From: Trichobilharzia regenti
Taxonomy: Eukaryota; Platyhelminthes; Trematoda; Strigeidida; Schistosomatidae
DNA: 64,000 nt
Direction: 5' to 3'
Assembly (NCBI GenBank): GCA_944472135.2
Contig: OX235270.1
Coordinates: forward strand, 76,021,168-76,085,167
This document shows positions 26,096 to 37,475 of this stretch, piece after piece (the first letter of the stretch is position 1; each line of letters starts with the position of its first letter). The position numbers and the translations under genes were made by a program. The notes under the pieces were generated by a model. The model ran no database searches. It had not been told where the DNA came from and was given only the letters and a program-made list of their open reading frames with translations.

Positions 26096-28061
26096 AATAA
26101 GTTTGTTACATTCTATACAATCTAATGAAAAGTGAAGTTACTTTACCTAATACCTGGAAATCCCGTAAGTGCACGCCATTAGACTCTGGTTCTTTCTTGA
26201 AATTATTTAGCAAACATAGAAAAGTGAAATTGACTTCTCTACATTTTAGAAAAAGGCACAATCGAGACTATTAGAGTTTACTGTCACATTTATTATTTTG
26301 ACAGAATATACCGCATCAGTTTTCTTACATTTGTGTTCAGAACACTGAACAATATAAGAAGAGAGACAGAAGAAGGAAGAATCGGAAGAAAGATCGAGGA
26401 AACCGAGGAAATTGCCACGTTCATTTGTTGATTTTTTTTCATACTAATAATCAGGCGAATTACTATTTGTCGATTACTTCTACTTTCTTTTACGTATATT
26501 GTCTGTAGGACTGAATTAATTTTACATAATCGCTCTAAAGAAACGAAAAACGTCATTTTGGTTCTCTTATAAATCTTGGAGTGTAATTGCCCTTATTCTA
26601 CTGTTAACCAATCACATAAATGTCAGAGAAAATACTATTAATTAAAGAAAAATTAGTATTGACTTCATCACAGAGTACTGAGTTTCTGCTCTGCTAACTA
26701 TAAACGTTTGAACTATAAAGTAGTGTGAATAATCTCCAGTAGGCTAAACTCATGACTGTAAACTCCAAAAGTGTGAGACTTGAATTTATCAGTACTTACT
26801 CAATTAGTCTACAGTGTTTTACCATGAAAGAACTCAGAATCACTCAAGAACTGATGGATAATGCGGTTCGGTTCGATTGTTATATATACATTTTTGACCT
26901 ATAAAAAGACGTATCATTTGTTCCAGTGTGTTTTGTAAAACACTAAGTTATTATCAATGACACCAATCTGGTGATCAGAAGGCTGTTAGTTCGTACTGTG
27001 TTACAGCTTAGGTCATTTACTCACCCTCAGTAACGGATGTCCCAATCCTCAGTGGAATTATACATCAGTTTTTTGAAATTTTGCCTTATACAATGATAGT
27101 TCGCTTTCTATATTAGTGTGGCTGTAAAGCAAACTGAATTTTAACCAGTGAATAACACCCTTTTCAACTACTCATATGACTCCCACGTCAATTGACTATA
27201 TTTCAGTTGGTGACTGAAGTATAGTTGGTAGGTTTGTTCATGTAATTCACTTGACTGTATCTTTTGACGTATTTTAGATCAAAATTTCTGATAGCTGTTT
27301 TTATTTCTCGGATTATTTTCATCAATTTCATCCATCACAGTTTCCCAGTTTCATATTTACCAACAAATTAATTAGAGAGATTAAATGAGAACCTATCAAT
27401 ATATGCTTATTAATTTGATCCGGTTTCATTAAGAAAATATTCAGTTATGTGTCGTTAATCACTTATTTTTAAGTAATATTTCATCCCACGGAAATAAAAA
27501 CACAACATGACAAGGGACAATAGTGGTGGTGACAACAAAGTTGAGTTGATATCAGCCCTATTAAACAGCTATTCATTTCCATTACAGAAAAAAAATTAAT
27601 AAGTGGCAAAAAGACATTGTTTTTACTGACGTTTCACTATTTAGTGCTAATATTGTAACGGCAGAAGATAAGACAAGTGGTAACGGACCTTTTTTATGAT
27701 GGAAAACGCATCGTTTTTATATATTTCTAACCACATTGTGTCAGCTAGGTCAGCGGAGAATAAACTTTTCTGAGTTGCTGGCTATTGACCCATGGTTAAA
27801 CAAGGGGACGAAAAGTTGTCCATTGAGATTACCTCCAGATCGCATTGTAAACTAAATCCTGATTTTAGGAATAAACACTTCTAGCCCTGCAGCCAGTGCC
27901 TTAAAATGCTGATTTCAGTCTTTGGCCGCTTCCTGTCAATCCACACCTATATGGCATACTCCATTATAGCTCTATAAACACTGTTTATTCATCTAATCAC
28001 CTTATCTGGAGAAAATAACAAGGTGAAAAACTGTATAACGTTTGAAAGCTTACAGTCAATC

Positions 28062-28064
<3 letters not shown>
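26096..28064. other. nothing recognised
   Basis: Small minus-strand frame at 26,293-26,556 is low complexity. No other signal. The 620 bp between the RTE copies at 24,813-25,439 also hold nothing I can name. Confidence 0.5.

Positions 28065-28098
<34 letters not shown>
28065..28098. repeat. (TA)n microsatellite
   Basis: About 17 TA units at the far end of the PLE 3' region. Confidence 0.95.
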
Positions 28099-28099
<1 letters not shown>

Positions 28100-28103
<4 letters not shown>

Positions 28104-29350
28104 ACAGATCGAGCAAAGAAATATGCATTCATTCATATTCAATTAGTTCCTCATCATCAGCTCTAAACTAATAGATAGTTTTTACACCAAAATTCTTACC
28201 AATCAGGTGGTTATTTTAGTTAATCAGTTTTAGGTATAGGCGGAAGTGAAATTAAGAGGTTAAAGGTCATCAAAACAAATAACTAATAGATGTTACTAAA
28301 AGGATATCTAAGTTTTAAAAGAGGGGTGAAAATTAATTACGGAATTCGAGATAAGTTGATTCTTAGGCGTTGGCAAAAAGTTATTGCATAATCAAGAAAT
28401 TTGATAAATATCAATGATGACCAAGAAGAATAAGATGACTCGGAAGAGTTACGTAAAATAAAAACAAGTTGACAGAATTAGCTGGAAGTGTAAAAATTGT
28501 AAAATTAACAAAGTCAAAAGATAGTTACAGGGGGAGGGGACAAAATAGTTTTTGAAAACTTAATACATATTTTGAAGCTGACCATGGCAAAGAAAGCGGC
28601 TTTACAAATTTCTTTTGAACATACAGCTTTGGCTTGTTTAGATGAATTCCGATTGCCTTTACTGTATATAAAAGTCGTACTCGTAGACCATGCGCAAGGT
28701 TGGCTGATCTACGAAAAATAACTTTAAAATCTTTGTTAGAGTCGATTTGATATCCAGTATCGACGAGATGAGCTAGTATTGAGCTGCATAAAACTTTATT
28801 CTGACCTCTGTCAAACCAAAGTGAGAGGTGTTCGGAAATTCGACGATAAACTTGCCTGATCGTACACCCTATGTAACTAGCTCCACACGGGCAGTAAAAC
28901 TGGTAAACACACATAGAAGAGGCAAAACAGGGCAGCCTATCTTTATTTACTGAACTAAGTATTGGTCGGTTAGTGAATGCACAGAATAGCTTAGCTGCAT
29001 AGAAAGTCCTTTTGAAGGCCCTTTTCAGACGTTGTGATAAGATTGTACTATTGACATCACCCCTGACTTGTAACCTTTGGAAGACTGACTTTTTGGGGAC
29101 AGTTGGCAACTTAGACATTTTACTTTCTCACTTCATGTGTTTGTTTATGAATTCAGTTAGATATCCGTCTCTACTTAGTAGATCGCGAATGTTACCTAGT
29201 TTTCCACTCAGTGTCTTGTTTGAACAGATAACACTAGAGTGGTGAACCAGACATCTAACCAGATTACGTTTGTATTGTAGAGGTACGAAGCTCAGGAAGT
29301 GAGTATATTGTCCAGTGGAAGTGGTTTTTCTACAAAAACGTCTGCAAAAC
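28100..29350 (-). mobile_element. Penelope-like element 3' part
   Basis: Minus strand. RT C-terminal debris (TGQYTHFLSFVPLQYKRNLV near 29,300-29,250), an open 197-codon frame with the GIY-YIG endonuclease (29,118-28,525), then an AT-rich 3' region ending at a (TA)n tract. The left boundary is uncertain. Confidence 0.8.
28525..29118 (-). CDS. Penelope-like GIY-YIG endonuclease region, open frame
   Basis: 197 codons. Begins with a PLE linker (VPKKSVFQRLQVRGD) and an S-Q-R-L-K-R-A-F-K-R-T-F helix. The endonuclease follows: C-V-Y-Q-F-Y-C-P-C-G-A-S-Y-I-G near residues 69-83, R-R-I-S-E-H, and a late K-A-I-G-I-H-L-N-K-P-K-L. The Arg usually seen three residues after Y-I-G (YIGRT) is Cys here (YIGCT), which probably weakens or kills nuclease activity. 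The listed start is internal to the original polyprotein; upstream RT sequence ends in a stop just before it. Confidence 0.8.
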   Translation of the reverse strand: MSKLPTVPKKSVFQRLQVRGDVNSTILSQRLKRAFKRTFYAAKLFCAFTNRPILSSVNKDRLPCFASSMCVYQFYCPCGASYIGCTIRQVYRRISEHLSLWFDRGQNKVLCSSILAHLVDTGYQIDSNKDFKVIFRRSANLAHGLRVRLLYTVKAIGIHLNKPKLYVQKKFVKPLSLPWSASKYVLSFQKLFCPLPL

Positions 29351-29814
29351 GTCGTTTAGTCTTTAGGACGTTTATTTGATCTGTTCACTCTGAACCAGCT
29401 AACTCTTTCCATGATAGTGAGATAATCAGTCGGACTCTGAATCTAAAATTGATTATCTCCACCAGTGAACCTACAAGGAGATTGAGCGTATCCGCAGGAC
29501 ACCACCGATTGTCATAACTTCGCATAAGTACTTGGGGTAAACTGTTATACTTCTACATGAGTTGAATTACCCTGATTAACACAATAAACGTCTAGACACA
29601 CCAGCACCCGTTGAACTATACAATCAAATGGGACTTTCTGGTCACGTTCCAGATGCTGGTAATGATGCTACTGAGGAACCCTATGTAAAACCTTATGTAA
29701 AATGCAGAGGATTTCAGCCGATATAATTGTCAAGGTATGTACATTTATCTGAATCTCTTTTATGAAAAATTCAGCTTGGTTATTATCTTCTGCAACAGTA
29801 TTATTATTATTATT
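29351..29814. other. nothing recognised
   Basis: Spacer between the PLE and the RTE 3' end; GC content slightly higher, possibly an old repeat. Confidence 0.4.
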
Positions 29815-31401
29815 GTATCCTTTAGTTCCTAGAGGAACATAGGGCTTCAGCTGCGCACCTCCATTGACTTCGGTTTTCTGACAACTTTTTCACCCTGCTC
29901 CAGGTCTGTCCACATGCTTTCATCTCCTCCTCGCATGACCTCCTCCAAGTCACCCTTGGACGACCAACTCGCCGCCTCCCTTTCGGGTTCCACTCGAGGG
30001 CTTGTCTAGTGATGTCACTTGATGGTTTCCTCAGCGTATGGCCAATCCATCTCCATTTCTTTCTGCCTATTTGTTTCACAATCGGTTCCTGATTGGTTCG
30101 CTCCCAGAGATCCCTGTTGCTGATCTTTTCTGGCCATCTGATCTTGAGTATTGAGCGGAGACAGTTGTTAATGAAGGTTTGAAGTTTGTTTGAGATGCTC
30201 TTTATGACTCGCCAAGTCTCTGATCCGTATAGTAGCACTGACTTCACATTGGAGTTGAAAATCCGGATCTTATTTTTGATGCTGAGTGCTGTTGACCTCC
30301 ACACAGATTTGAGAGTAATGAAAGCTTGTCTTGCTTTTCCGATTCTGGCTTTGATGTCCTCGTCAGTTCCGCCTGTAGTTGAGACGATGCTTCCCAGGTA
30401 GGTGAAGGAGGTTGTTTCTTTCAGGTTCTTCCCATTTATGCTGATTGTTGTCTGTTGTTGTTGTTGTTGCTGTTGATGTTGGCTAGGAATCTTCATCATC
30501 TCTGTTTTATCTATGTTCACGTGAAGTCCTATCTTTGATGCTTCTTCTGCCAACTTGTTACTTTTCACTTGCATATCTTCCAGTTTATGGGAAATCAGAC
30601 ATATATCATCGGCGAAATCCAGATCCTCCAAGTCTTTTGTGTCAGTCCATTTTATGCCTGTTCCCTCGTTGGTTGCCGTTGTCTGTCGCATTATCCAATC
30701 AATTGCAATCAGGAAGATCATTGGTGATAGTAGACAGCCTTGCCTCACTCCCGTCCTCACTTCGAAGGCTTCCGTAAGTTTCCCGTTGTGGATTACTTGG
30801 CATGCAGCATTGTCGTATAACTGTTGGATGAGGTGTATAATTGTCGATGGGACCCCGTAGTAGCGAAGTAGTTTCCAAATGACCTCTCGATCGACGCTGT
30901 CGAAGGCCTTTTCAAAGTCGATGAAGTTGAGATAGAGAGGTGACTGCCATTCCAAGCTTTGTTCAATGATGATCCGTAGAGTGGCGATTTGATCAATACA
31001 TGATTTGTTTCTCCTGAATCCAGCCTGTTCCGGACGAAGTTTTTCATCTAGGGCTTGTTTGATTCTCTCCAGGATGATGCGACTTAGTATCTTGCTTGGA
31101 ATGGACAGAAGCATAATTCCACGCCAGTTTTTACATTGACTTAAGTCTCCTTTCTTTGGAAGTTTGAATAAGTAACTGTTCTTCCAATCCTCGGGTACTT
31201 TGCCCTCTTTCCACACCTTCTCCAGCAGTGGTGTCATCAAGTCCGCTGTTGTCTCTGGGTCTATTTTCAAAGCCTCTGCTGGGATTCCATCTGGTCCCGG
31301 TGTTTTCCCAGCTTTTAGCATCTTGATTGCATTCAGGACTTCTGATTTCGTCGGGGGGTCAGTGTTCACTGGTAGTTCTGCTTCCGTTGTTGGTATACAC
31401 T
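29815..31401 (-). mobile_element. RTE-like element, 5'-truncated, open RT frame
   Basis: Minus-strand copy truncated at 31,401 inside the linker between endonuclease and RT. The 3' end at 29,815 carries the family terminal sequence and an (AAT)n-type tail. Truncation at the 5' end is the usual outcome of target-primed reverse transcription. Near-identical to the 3' fragment at 25,440-26,095 over their shared length. Confidence 0.92.
29822..31369 (-). CDS. RTE reverse transcriptase fragment, 515 codons open
   Basis: Stop-free frame with the RT palm motifs in order: GKTPGPDGIP at about 21-30, NFIDFEKAFDSVD at 148-160 with Asp151, VRQGCLLSP at 208-216, LDFADD at 250-255 with the catalytic Asp254-Asp255, and a DKTEMMK motif. 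A Gln-rich stretch and the C-terminal [12 protein letters not shown] and [10 protein letters not shown] segments follow. The listed start is a GTG codon read as Met; the frame is open a little further upstream to the truncation point. It lacks the endonuclease, so it could not move by itself. Being unbroken suggests a young insertion. Confidence 0.9.
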   Translation of the reverse strand: MNTDPPTKSEVLNAIKMLKAGKTPGPDGIPAEALKIDPETTADLMTPLLEKVWKEGKVPEDWKNSYLFKLPKKGDLSQCKNWRGIMLLSIPSKILSRIILERIKQALDEKLRPEQAGFRRNKSCIDQIATLRIIIEQSLEWQSPLYLNFIDFEKAFDSVDREVIWKLLRYYGVPSTIIHLIQQLYDNAACQVIHNGKLTEAFEVRTGVRQGCLLSPMIFLIAIDWIMRQTTATNEGTGIKWTDTKDLEDLDFADDICLISHKLEDMQVKSNKLAEEASKIGLHVNIDKTEMMKIPSQHQQQQQQQQTTISINGKNLKETTSFTYLGSIVSTTGGTDEDIKARIGKARQAFITLKSVWRSTALSIKNKIRIFNSNVKSVLLYGSETWRVIKSISNKLQTFINNCLRSILKIRWPEKISNRDLWERTNQEPIVKQIGRKKWRWIGHTLRKPSSDITRQALEWNPKGRRRVGRPRVTWRRSCEEEMKACGQTWSRVKKLSENRSQWRCAAEALCSSRN

Positions 31402-34176
31402 AGTAAATAAATATACGAACACACTTTTATTTGATATTCTTTGTCAGTTACCACCTAGTGACTGTTTCATACATAAATGTAACACAGACCTGAGAATAAT
31501 GAAATTTACCTGTGGTGTTTTTCACAATCAAGGACTATCGAGCTTATATTTACAGTTAAATGACATGAGCAACAAGTTTTAAAATAGATGAGTCCATCTA
31601 ACAGCCAAAAATACAGTGACAATAACACTAAACAATTTTTTCTACAAAATAATAAGCCTGTGTACATAATGTTTATGAGCCAATCTAGAAAATGTGAAAA
31701 AGTCAGCATAGATGAGTCATGATTACAAAGAACATGGAGGAGTGGTAAGATTAAAGAATGAATGACTCACAAATAAATAGCACAAATGTAGCTAAAATGC
31801 AGGTTAGCGTGTGGTTGGGTCACAACTGTCTATGAATGCGGAAGTGATTGTGGATTTTGAATATCTGTGATAGTCGTTAAAAAACTTGAACAGAACAAAA
31901 ATCACTAAAGTAGGCGAGATCGTTAGGAGTATGAAGGGATCACTGACTATTTACAGGATTACTAGTAGGATTACATCACTAGGCGAATATCCTTGAAAAA
32001 TGTATGCACTGAAAGAAGTGTTTGCATTATGGCTGCGTATCTTAACAGGTCAAAGCCTAAACTATCCAGTATTACAGTATCATTATATTATATTGTACTG
32101 ATTATGATTCCAATAGTAATACTATAGTGCATCCACGCTTTTTTATGTTCTACGATGTGCCAACGCTGTACACGTTCAAAGACATTATATTAACAAGCAC
32201 AAGTGAAAACTTGAGATGTATTGTCAACCAAATCAAATTTCGGAGAGCGCTAGGTGAACGTAAAAATGTATAACCAAGTAAAATATACATGTAACAATCG
32301 AAAGGCCATGTTCAACAATACAACGGCAAATATTCCACGAGGATATGTAAAATTAGTTTCTGTATGCGTATAATATGCATACATGAGTTATTTTTATAAA
32401 CGTACAGTTAAAGTTAAGGTATGGGAGCTACATTATCACTACACGCAAGCTTTTTCTTACTTAAATTTATCTATTTGAACTTCATTCAAAATATCTATGT
32501 AAACAAAATGACTAATTATTGTTAGCCAACATATCGCCACTTGATTGGTAAACTGTTGTGTATTGTAATAAAAATGCTATGGATATGTATTAGAGTAGAG
32601 CCAGAGATGAGGATCTAATTGAAAAGTAAACAATTCTTCGCTCAATCTTTCTGTTTTCTAAAATGTCTTTTCCTGAAATAAGTTTTGATTTCAAAGTTGT
32701 CACAGGCTGTTTCGCTTTGCTTTGATTTTCATAGTCCTAGATATAAGCGAAAAGTCAAACCTATAAAGCTTAACTTGTTACGGAATCACCTAAAATCCAT
32801 TTACCAATTAAGAATTAAAATAAGCGTAATCACTTTAAAAGATAAATATACCCACTGAATAGGTTTCAAAGATGATTGATACTAAAAATAAAGTTCACCG
32901 TGTCCACCTGATGGTACACAAGCACTTTAAGAGAAGATCGGAACAAATTAAGGTAAAATAGTTATTGGTGTATTGCTTAGTAGATAAAAGCATGGACGAA
33001 AATAGACTCTCAGCTGGGATTAACATGATCGTCGTCTTATGAAATACAAAATTAAGTGTTCCATGTTCATGAGTTGTTTCTAAGCTCACTAAATAACGTG
33101 TTAAAGGTAACATAGATATGTAAAAGTTGGAAATAACTATCTGCTTTTATCTGTTAAGTCCAAATTTTTGGCATCTATGAAAACGCGTTTATTTTTCGTC
33201 AAGAGGATTAACATATCTACATATTGAAAGACTACGTTCTCATTTATACGGCAAGTGGGACGTTTTCTAAAGGAGTCTGTGATTAATCACCTTTTACCTA
33301 GGGCATGAGAATTGATTCACAGTTTTGTTTCTGTACTTCATTCTGTTATGAGGTGAATTACTAGGTGTATGTGTATGTTCTAGTAAATCCATGAACATAG
33401 TGAGGAGTTTCCAGATGGAATTGTTGATATATAATTTCTTAGTTGATGATACACACTCACTTACTAGTAGGACCACCTGATATAACACAGATATAGTGAT
33501 CCCCTTATGTAGAAAGCTGTCGACGAATGTGAATTACACATAATCGGATTGGTAGCAGGAATTGGCTGAATAAATGAAACGCGGCACAGCAACTACTAGT
33601 TTATTCGGATATATAAGATCATAGATGAACTAAATTTTGGACAATTGTTTCATGTATTGGCATGGCCTAAAAACATAAAGAAAATCTTCAGTCCATAAAA
33701 TCTACATAAATGAAAAAGAATATACCACATGTGATTCACAGTTTATATCTCAATTGTTTAATATTAAACTTTAGATTATTTTATTACTATTTTTGTATTG
33801 TTCTCACATGAGAGTGAGTATACGTCCTCACTGATTATAGTGAAGACGATAAGATAAGACATGCTTAACAATTACTATCAATAATAGGTTGGTATTCAAT
33901 GGTGTCATCCAGTATTTCTTTTTGTGTGCTTGTATTTTTATTATCTATAGGATTATCGGCAAGCTTTTCCCTATGGAATTTTGGTCTTCATAGAGTTGAC
34001 GTCTCTTGACTTTGACTAAGATTTCGGGTTGCTTATTGACCTCAGTTAAAAGCTTTGACCTATGCTTATGACCTTTTAATAAGGAAGACAAGGTCTGGCA
34101 GACTAAAACATTCTATATAATAAGCTCATATAGGATTATTTAGCAGTCATAGTTTTTTTCTACATTAGTTTGAATT
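31402..34176. other. nothing recognised
   Basis: AT-rich 2.8 kb with only short frames. Confidence 0.5.
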
Positions 34177-34328
34177 GTGTAAACACCATTATTGAATTGA
34201 ATTTTTGATTTTCCCGTCGATTGATTGGACCGAAGTGCTCGGTCTCAGGTTGACACGTCGGCTTCTTGTGCAGATGCTTCGACGATGTCTGGGGATTTGA
34301 TTTGTATACAATTGGTGGATGGTGGCTA

Positions 34329-34389
34329 GCAGTGGAATCCAGGATGCGCATTTCGTCCTAATTGGGACTCGTCAGCTGGATGTACCTGC
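34329..34389 (-). ncRNA. hammerhead ribozyme, intact core
   Basis: Minus strand: stem I ATCCAG/CTGGAT, core CTGACGA (fits CUGANGA), stem II GTCC...GGAC, GAAA, stem III TGC/GCA, cleavage triplet ATC. Outer GCAG/CTGC pairing extends stem I. All invariant core bases are present. It is the best ribozyme in the window. Confidence 0.88.
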
Positions 34390-34484
34390 ATTTCTCAGTG
34401 AGTGATGATGTTCCCACCGGGGCTCGAACCCAGTGCCCATAGTTTCAAACGCCAAAGCGTTATCGACTAGATCACTTGGGCCAC

Positions 34485-34920
34485 TGATATGTATCCACAT
34501 ATATATATATATATATATATTTATGTGTGTGTGTATGTTGGTCTCTCTTTCTGTTTGTCTGTGACCATTTCACTGGTATGAACTTGTCTCCTTTAACAAT
34601 GTATATTCTCCTTATATTATATTACATATAATATGAGTGTTTGTTGACAGTCCGTTGCTTAGTGACATATATCCATATATGGTTGTTTGACATGTCTGCT
34701 ATATATATTTTGTTATATATATATTTCGTTCACACATTCTGTGTGAACTACTTTACTTACTTATCACTTTGGTGTGAGACCATTTATTTTCGTCTCCTTG
34801 TGTTTGGACAATAGAAGTATCATCGCAAACCTAGTGGTCTTCTGATTTCCGCCTTCTCGCGTCAGGACTATTAGTTTCTCGACCAGTCCATAATAATAAT
34901 TTAGCGACGAGTACATAACA
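34485..34920 (-). mobile_element. solo LTR nested in a family-A SINE
   Basis: 436 bp with TG...CA ends on the minus strand (TGTTATGTACTCGTC...ATACATATCA). Flanked by the 5-bp duplication GCCAC at 34,480-34,484 and 34,921-34,925. Removing it restores the SINE head. Five-bp duplications and TG...CA ends fit Gypsy/BEL-type LTR retrotransposons. No internal region, so it is a solo LTR. Contains (TA)n tracts near its left end. Confidence 0.85.
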
Positions 34921-34986
34921 GCCACGAGAGCCACCTCTTGTGCAAACACCACTTTATTATTAAGTGAAAACCTTACAAATCCTTTT

Positions 34987-34990
<4 letters not shown>

Positions 34991-35063
<73 letters not shown>
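34991..35063. repeat. (TA)n microsatellite
   Basis: About 36 uninterrupted AT units, the longest in the window. Confidence 0.95.
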
Positions 35064-35065
<2 letters not shown>

Positions 35066-35388
35066 AAATCTGTGAATAATAAAACAGACACATGTTACTA
35101 GTTAAGCTAGGTCACCTGGTTACTTCATGTCCCGAGTGAAAATAATGTATCCAGTATAAAGGTTGATATTTCCCATGTGGTCTTATGCTCTGTGTCTAGA
35201 ATATTTTACTATTGCGTTTGTGGTATGACAGTTTTGTTACGCGATACTGTCTACCGAAATCCTTACATTAGATACACAGCCAGAGTACTCTAGAATTCAT
35301 CAGATCATTTGGCGAATTGTCCCCCACTTAATCCCTTATATTAACGTATTTTTAGTTATTGTATCAATAAGTTTCATTTTATTTCACA

Positions 35389-36272
35389 TATTTAAATAGG
35401 TCAAGTAGTCCATGATAGGCGAAGGTTGAAGTTTATTGTTTTTGTACACATAGTTGAGGATGTGTGCGATTAATCCAAAGTGTTCTCCTCACCTTCAATA
35501 ACCTTGAATTAAAGTTATGTGAAATAAGTGTGAAGCTGTCATTATTATTGATTTTGTGACCTCACATTACTAAGTGATTTGCAATGGATGATGATGGATT
35601 TCTATTAAGGTTAATTGTATGGAGATTTTCCATGTGTTTTAATAACCATTTTGGAACATGTTCTTTTCGACGACATTGGAACATTGAATTCGTTCTACCT
35701 ATATAGGTGAAGTTTGAAGAAGAGTCCATGGAATTTCGTCCTTTAATTGTAGGAAGAGGTATCGAAAATGTTCGAGATGTGAAGGAAAGAGATGAGGATT
35801 CGAATGTACGCTTGATGGCTGACCGAAGTCTTTGAGCTGTCAACCGAATAATTTGATTACCCTTGACTCGTAGGTTAATAAAGATAGCTTTCTTTGGTAC
35901 AGAAGCTGTCTTTTCAAGATGTGGATTATCCTTACTGTGACAGCTGATAAAGTTTTCTGGACAACCATTAGCTAATAAAACTGAACATCGTCGAAAAGAA
36001 CATGTTCCAAAATGGTTATTAAAACACATGGAAAATCTCCATACAATTAACCTTAATAGAAATCCATCATCATCCATTGCAAATCACTTAGTAATGTGAG
36101 GTCACAAAATCAATAATAATGACAGCTTCACAATTATTTCACATAACTTTAATTCAAGGTTATTGAAGGTGAGGAGAACACTTTGGATTAATCGCACACA
36201 TCCTCAACTATGTGTACAAAAACAATAAACTTCAACCTTCGCCTATCATGGACTACTTGACCTATTTAAATA
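35389..36272 (-). mobile_element. Penelope-like foldback (two 286-bp inverted arms)
   Basis: Left arm 35,389-35,674 and right arm 35,987-36,272 are near-perfect reverse complements with a 312-bp spacer. The spacer and right arm read, on the minus strand, as a PLE linker and a degraded endonuclease (LRVKGNQIIRLTAQRLRSAI, F-T-Y-I-G-R-T-N-S). A single 171-codon frame (36,077-35,562) runs through both arms, so its two ends come from the same DNA read in opposite directions. Such inverted dimers are a known PLE insertion outcome. Confidence 0.85.
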
Positions 36273-37089
36273 AGAATAGTCATTAGTACGTACTTTTGCT
36301 TTTTTATATAACTAAGTAATTGTCATGCATTTTATTTTATTATTGTGAACCATGTTAATTGTAAAGCGGTTGTTAAGAAACTGCGAAACGATATCATCTC
36401 GCGAAATTTGTCTTCTGAACGCCTTATTCATTAAATATCCCGAAAACTATGTATTTCCCAATAACCATGAATGCATTCGTTATTATGAGAATTCCGCCTA
36501 ACCCAAGATTACTTCGTCTCTTAATTTGTCCATTTTGTTTTGAAATTTGAAAAATAAACTAAATAAGCAAGGCGTAGATGTACTCCAGATACTATCGTTT
36601 CGAATGATTGTTTGGTTTTAAGGGTGTAGTAATGCACAACAGAAGAAACGAATGGTGATATTAGGAATTCTCTTAACTGAGTGGATAGGGAAATGCACTC
36701 ATGCTTATTAAGTTAATCACAGTAGAAAAGAATTTGCCTCTGTTTCAGGTTACTGGGAAATCCCGAAATTTTTAAAATATGATTAGCAGACAAAGTGCTG
36801 TTCTGTATCAATGAACCGAAATCAAACTTTGATGAAGCAGAATGCTATTCTGTTGAAATTTTTGTATGGTTTTGGAAAAGTCAATAGTAAGAAGCTTCAA
36901 GAATAGGTTTTCCGATAGTAACATACATTTCTGTCTGTCTGTCTGTCTGTTTTCGACATAGAACGTTGTACATGTGCGGCTGTTCAAGTCGCCACACTCC
37001 CTCCTTGTAGCACACAAAGCAAGAGAAGAAAGTAGAACAAATGCATAACAGAGACAGTAAACAGAGGTGTGAGACAAAGGAATAGTAGT
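36273..37089. other. nothing recognised
   Basis: AT-rich; ends in the GTCT repeat and probable flanking sequence of the non-LTR fragment. Confidence 0.45.
36931..36950. repeat. (GTCT)n microsatellite
   Basis: Five TCTG-type units beside a non-LTR fragment. Confidence 0.85.
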
Positions 37090-37475
37090 AACGAAGAACA
37101 AAACAGTTTCATTGGAAATCATAAGTCACAAGGAGTGGATGCATCTGCGCTAGCCATTGAGAACGATTTTGACCCATATCACCAATTGTTTCTAACCATT
37201 GGTTTTTACCGTCCCGAGGACCCCAACTGGGAAGTCTACACCTTCCTACGTAACTTAAGCCAACTGTTGTGAATTTCATTGACTGGTACTATGTTTTGGT
37301 TTGACCACCGCTAGCTCTTTTCCAGCCTGACGCTACATCAGCTAACATTGCCCATTGTCGAGGAAGGCGATGAATAGGCATACATAACACATGTCCTAAC
37401 CATCTTAGTCCTTCCTCCATAATTTGATACATTAAGTGTCTGTGACTGTATAGCTCCAAAGAAGTTGTAAGCAAG
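37090..37475 (-). mobile_element. C-terminal fragment of another non-LTR retrotransposon
   Basis: Read on the minus strand: E-E-G-L-R-W-L-G-H-V-L-C-M-P, R-L-P-R-Q, G-W-K-R-A-S-G-G-Q-T-K-T, then after a stop G-R-C-R-L-P and G-P-R-D-G-K-N-Q-W-L-E-T-I. The RWLGHVLRM...GGQTKT pattern is common at the C-terminus of fluke and other animal non-LTR elements. It differs clearly from the RTE copies above. Degenerate. Confidence 0.65.

Larger units (their letters stand above)
34189..34939 (-). mobile_element. Sm-alpha-like SINE (family A), interrupted by an LTR
   Basis: About 310 bp of SINE split by the LTR at 34,485-34,920. On the minus strand: a tRNA-like head with A-box-like TGGCCCAAGTGG and B-box GGTTCGAGCCC, an intact hammerhead core, then a body ending in GACGGGAAAATC and an A-rich tail. 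Flanked by a likely 12-bp target duplication (GTGTAAACACCA at 34,177-34,188, GTGCAAACACCA at 34,940-34,951). Schistosome Sm-alpha repeats are known to encode active hammerheads. Confidence 0.87.
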
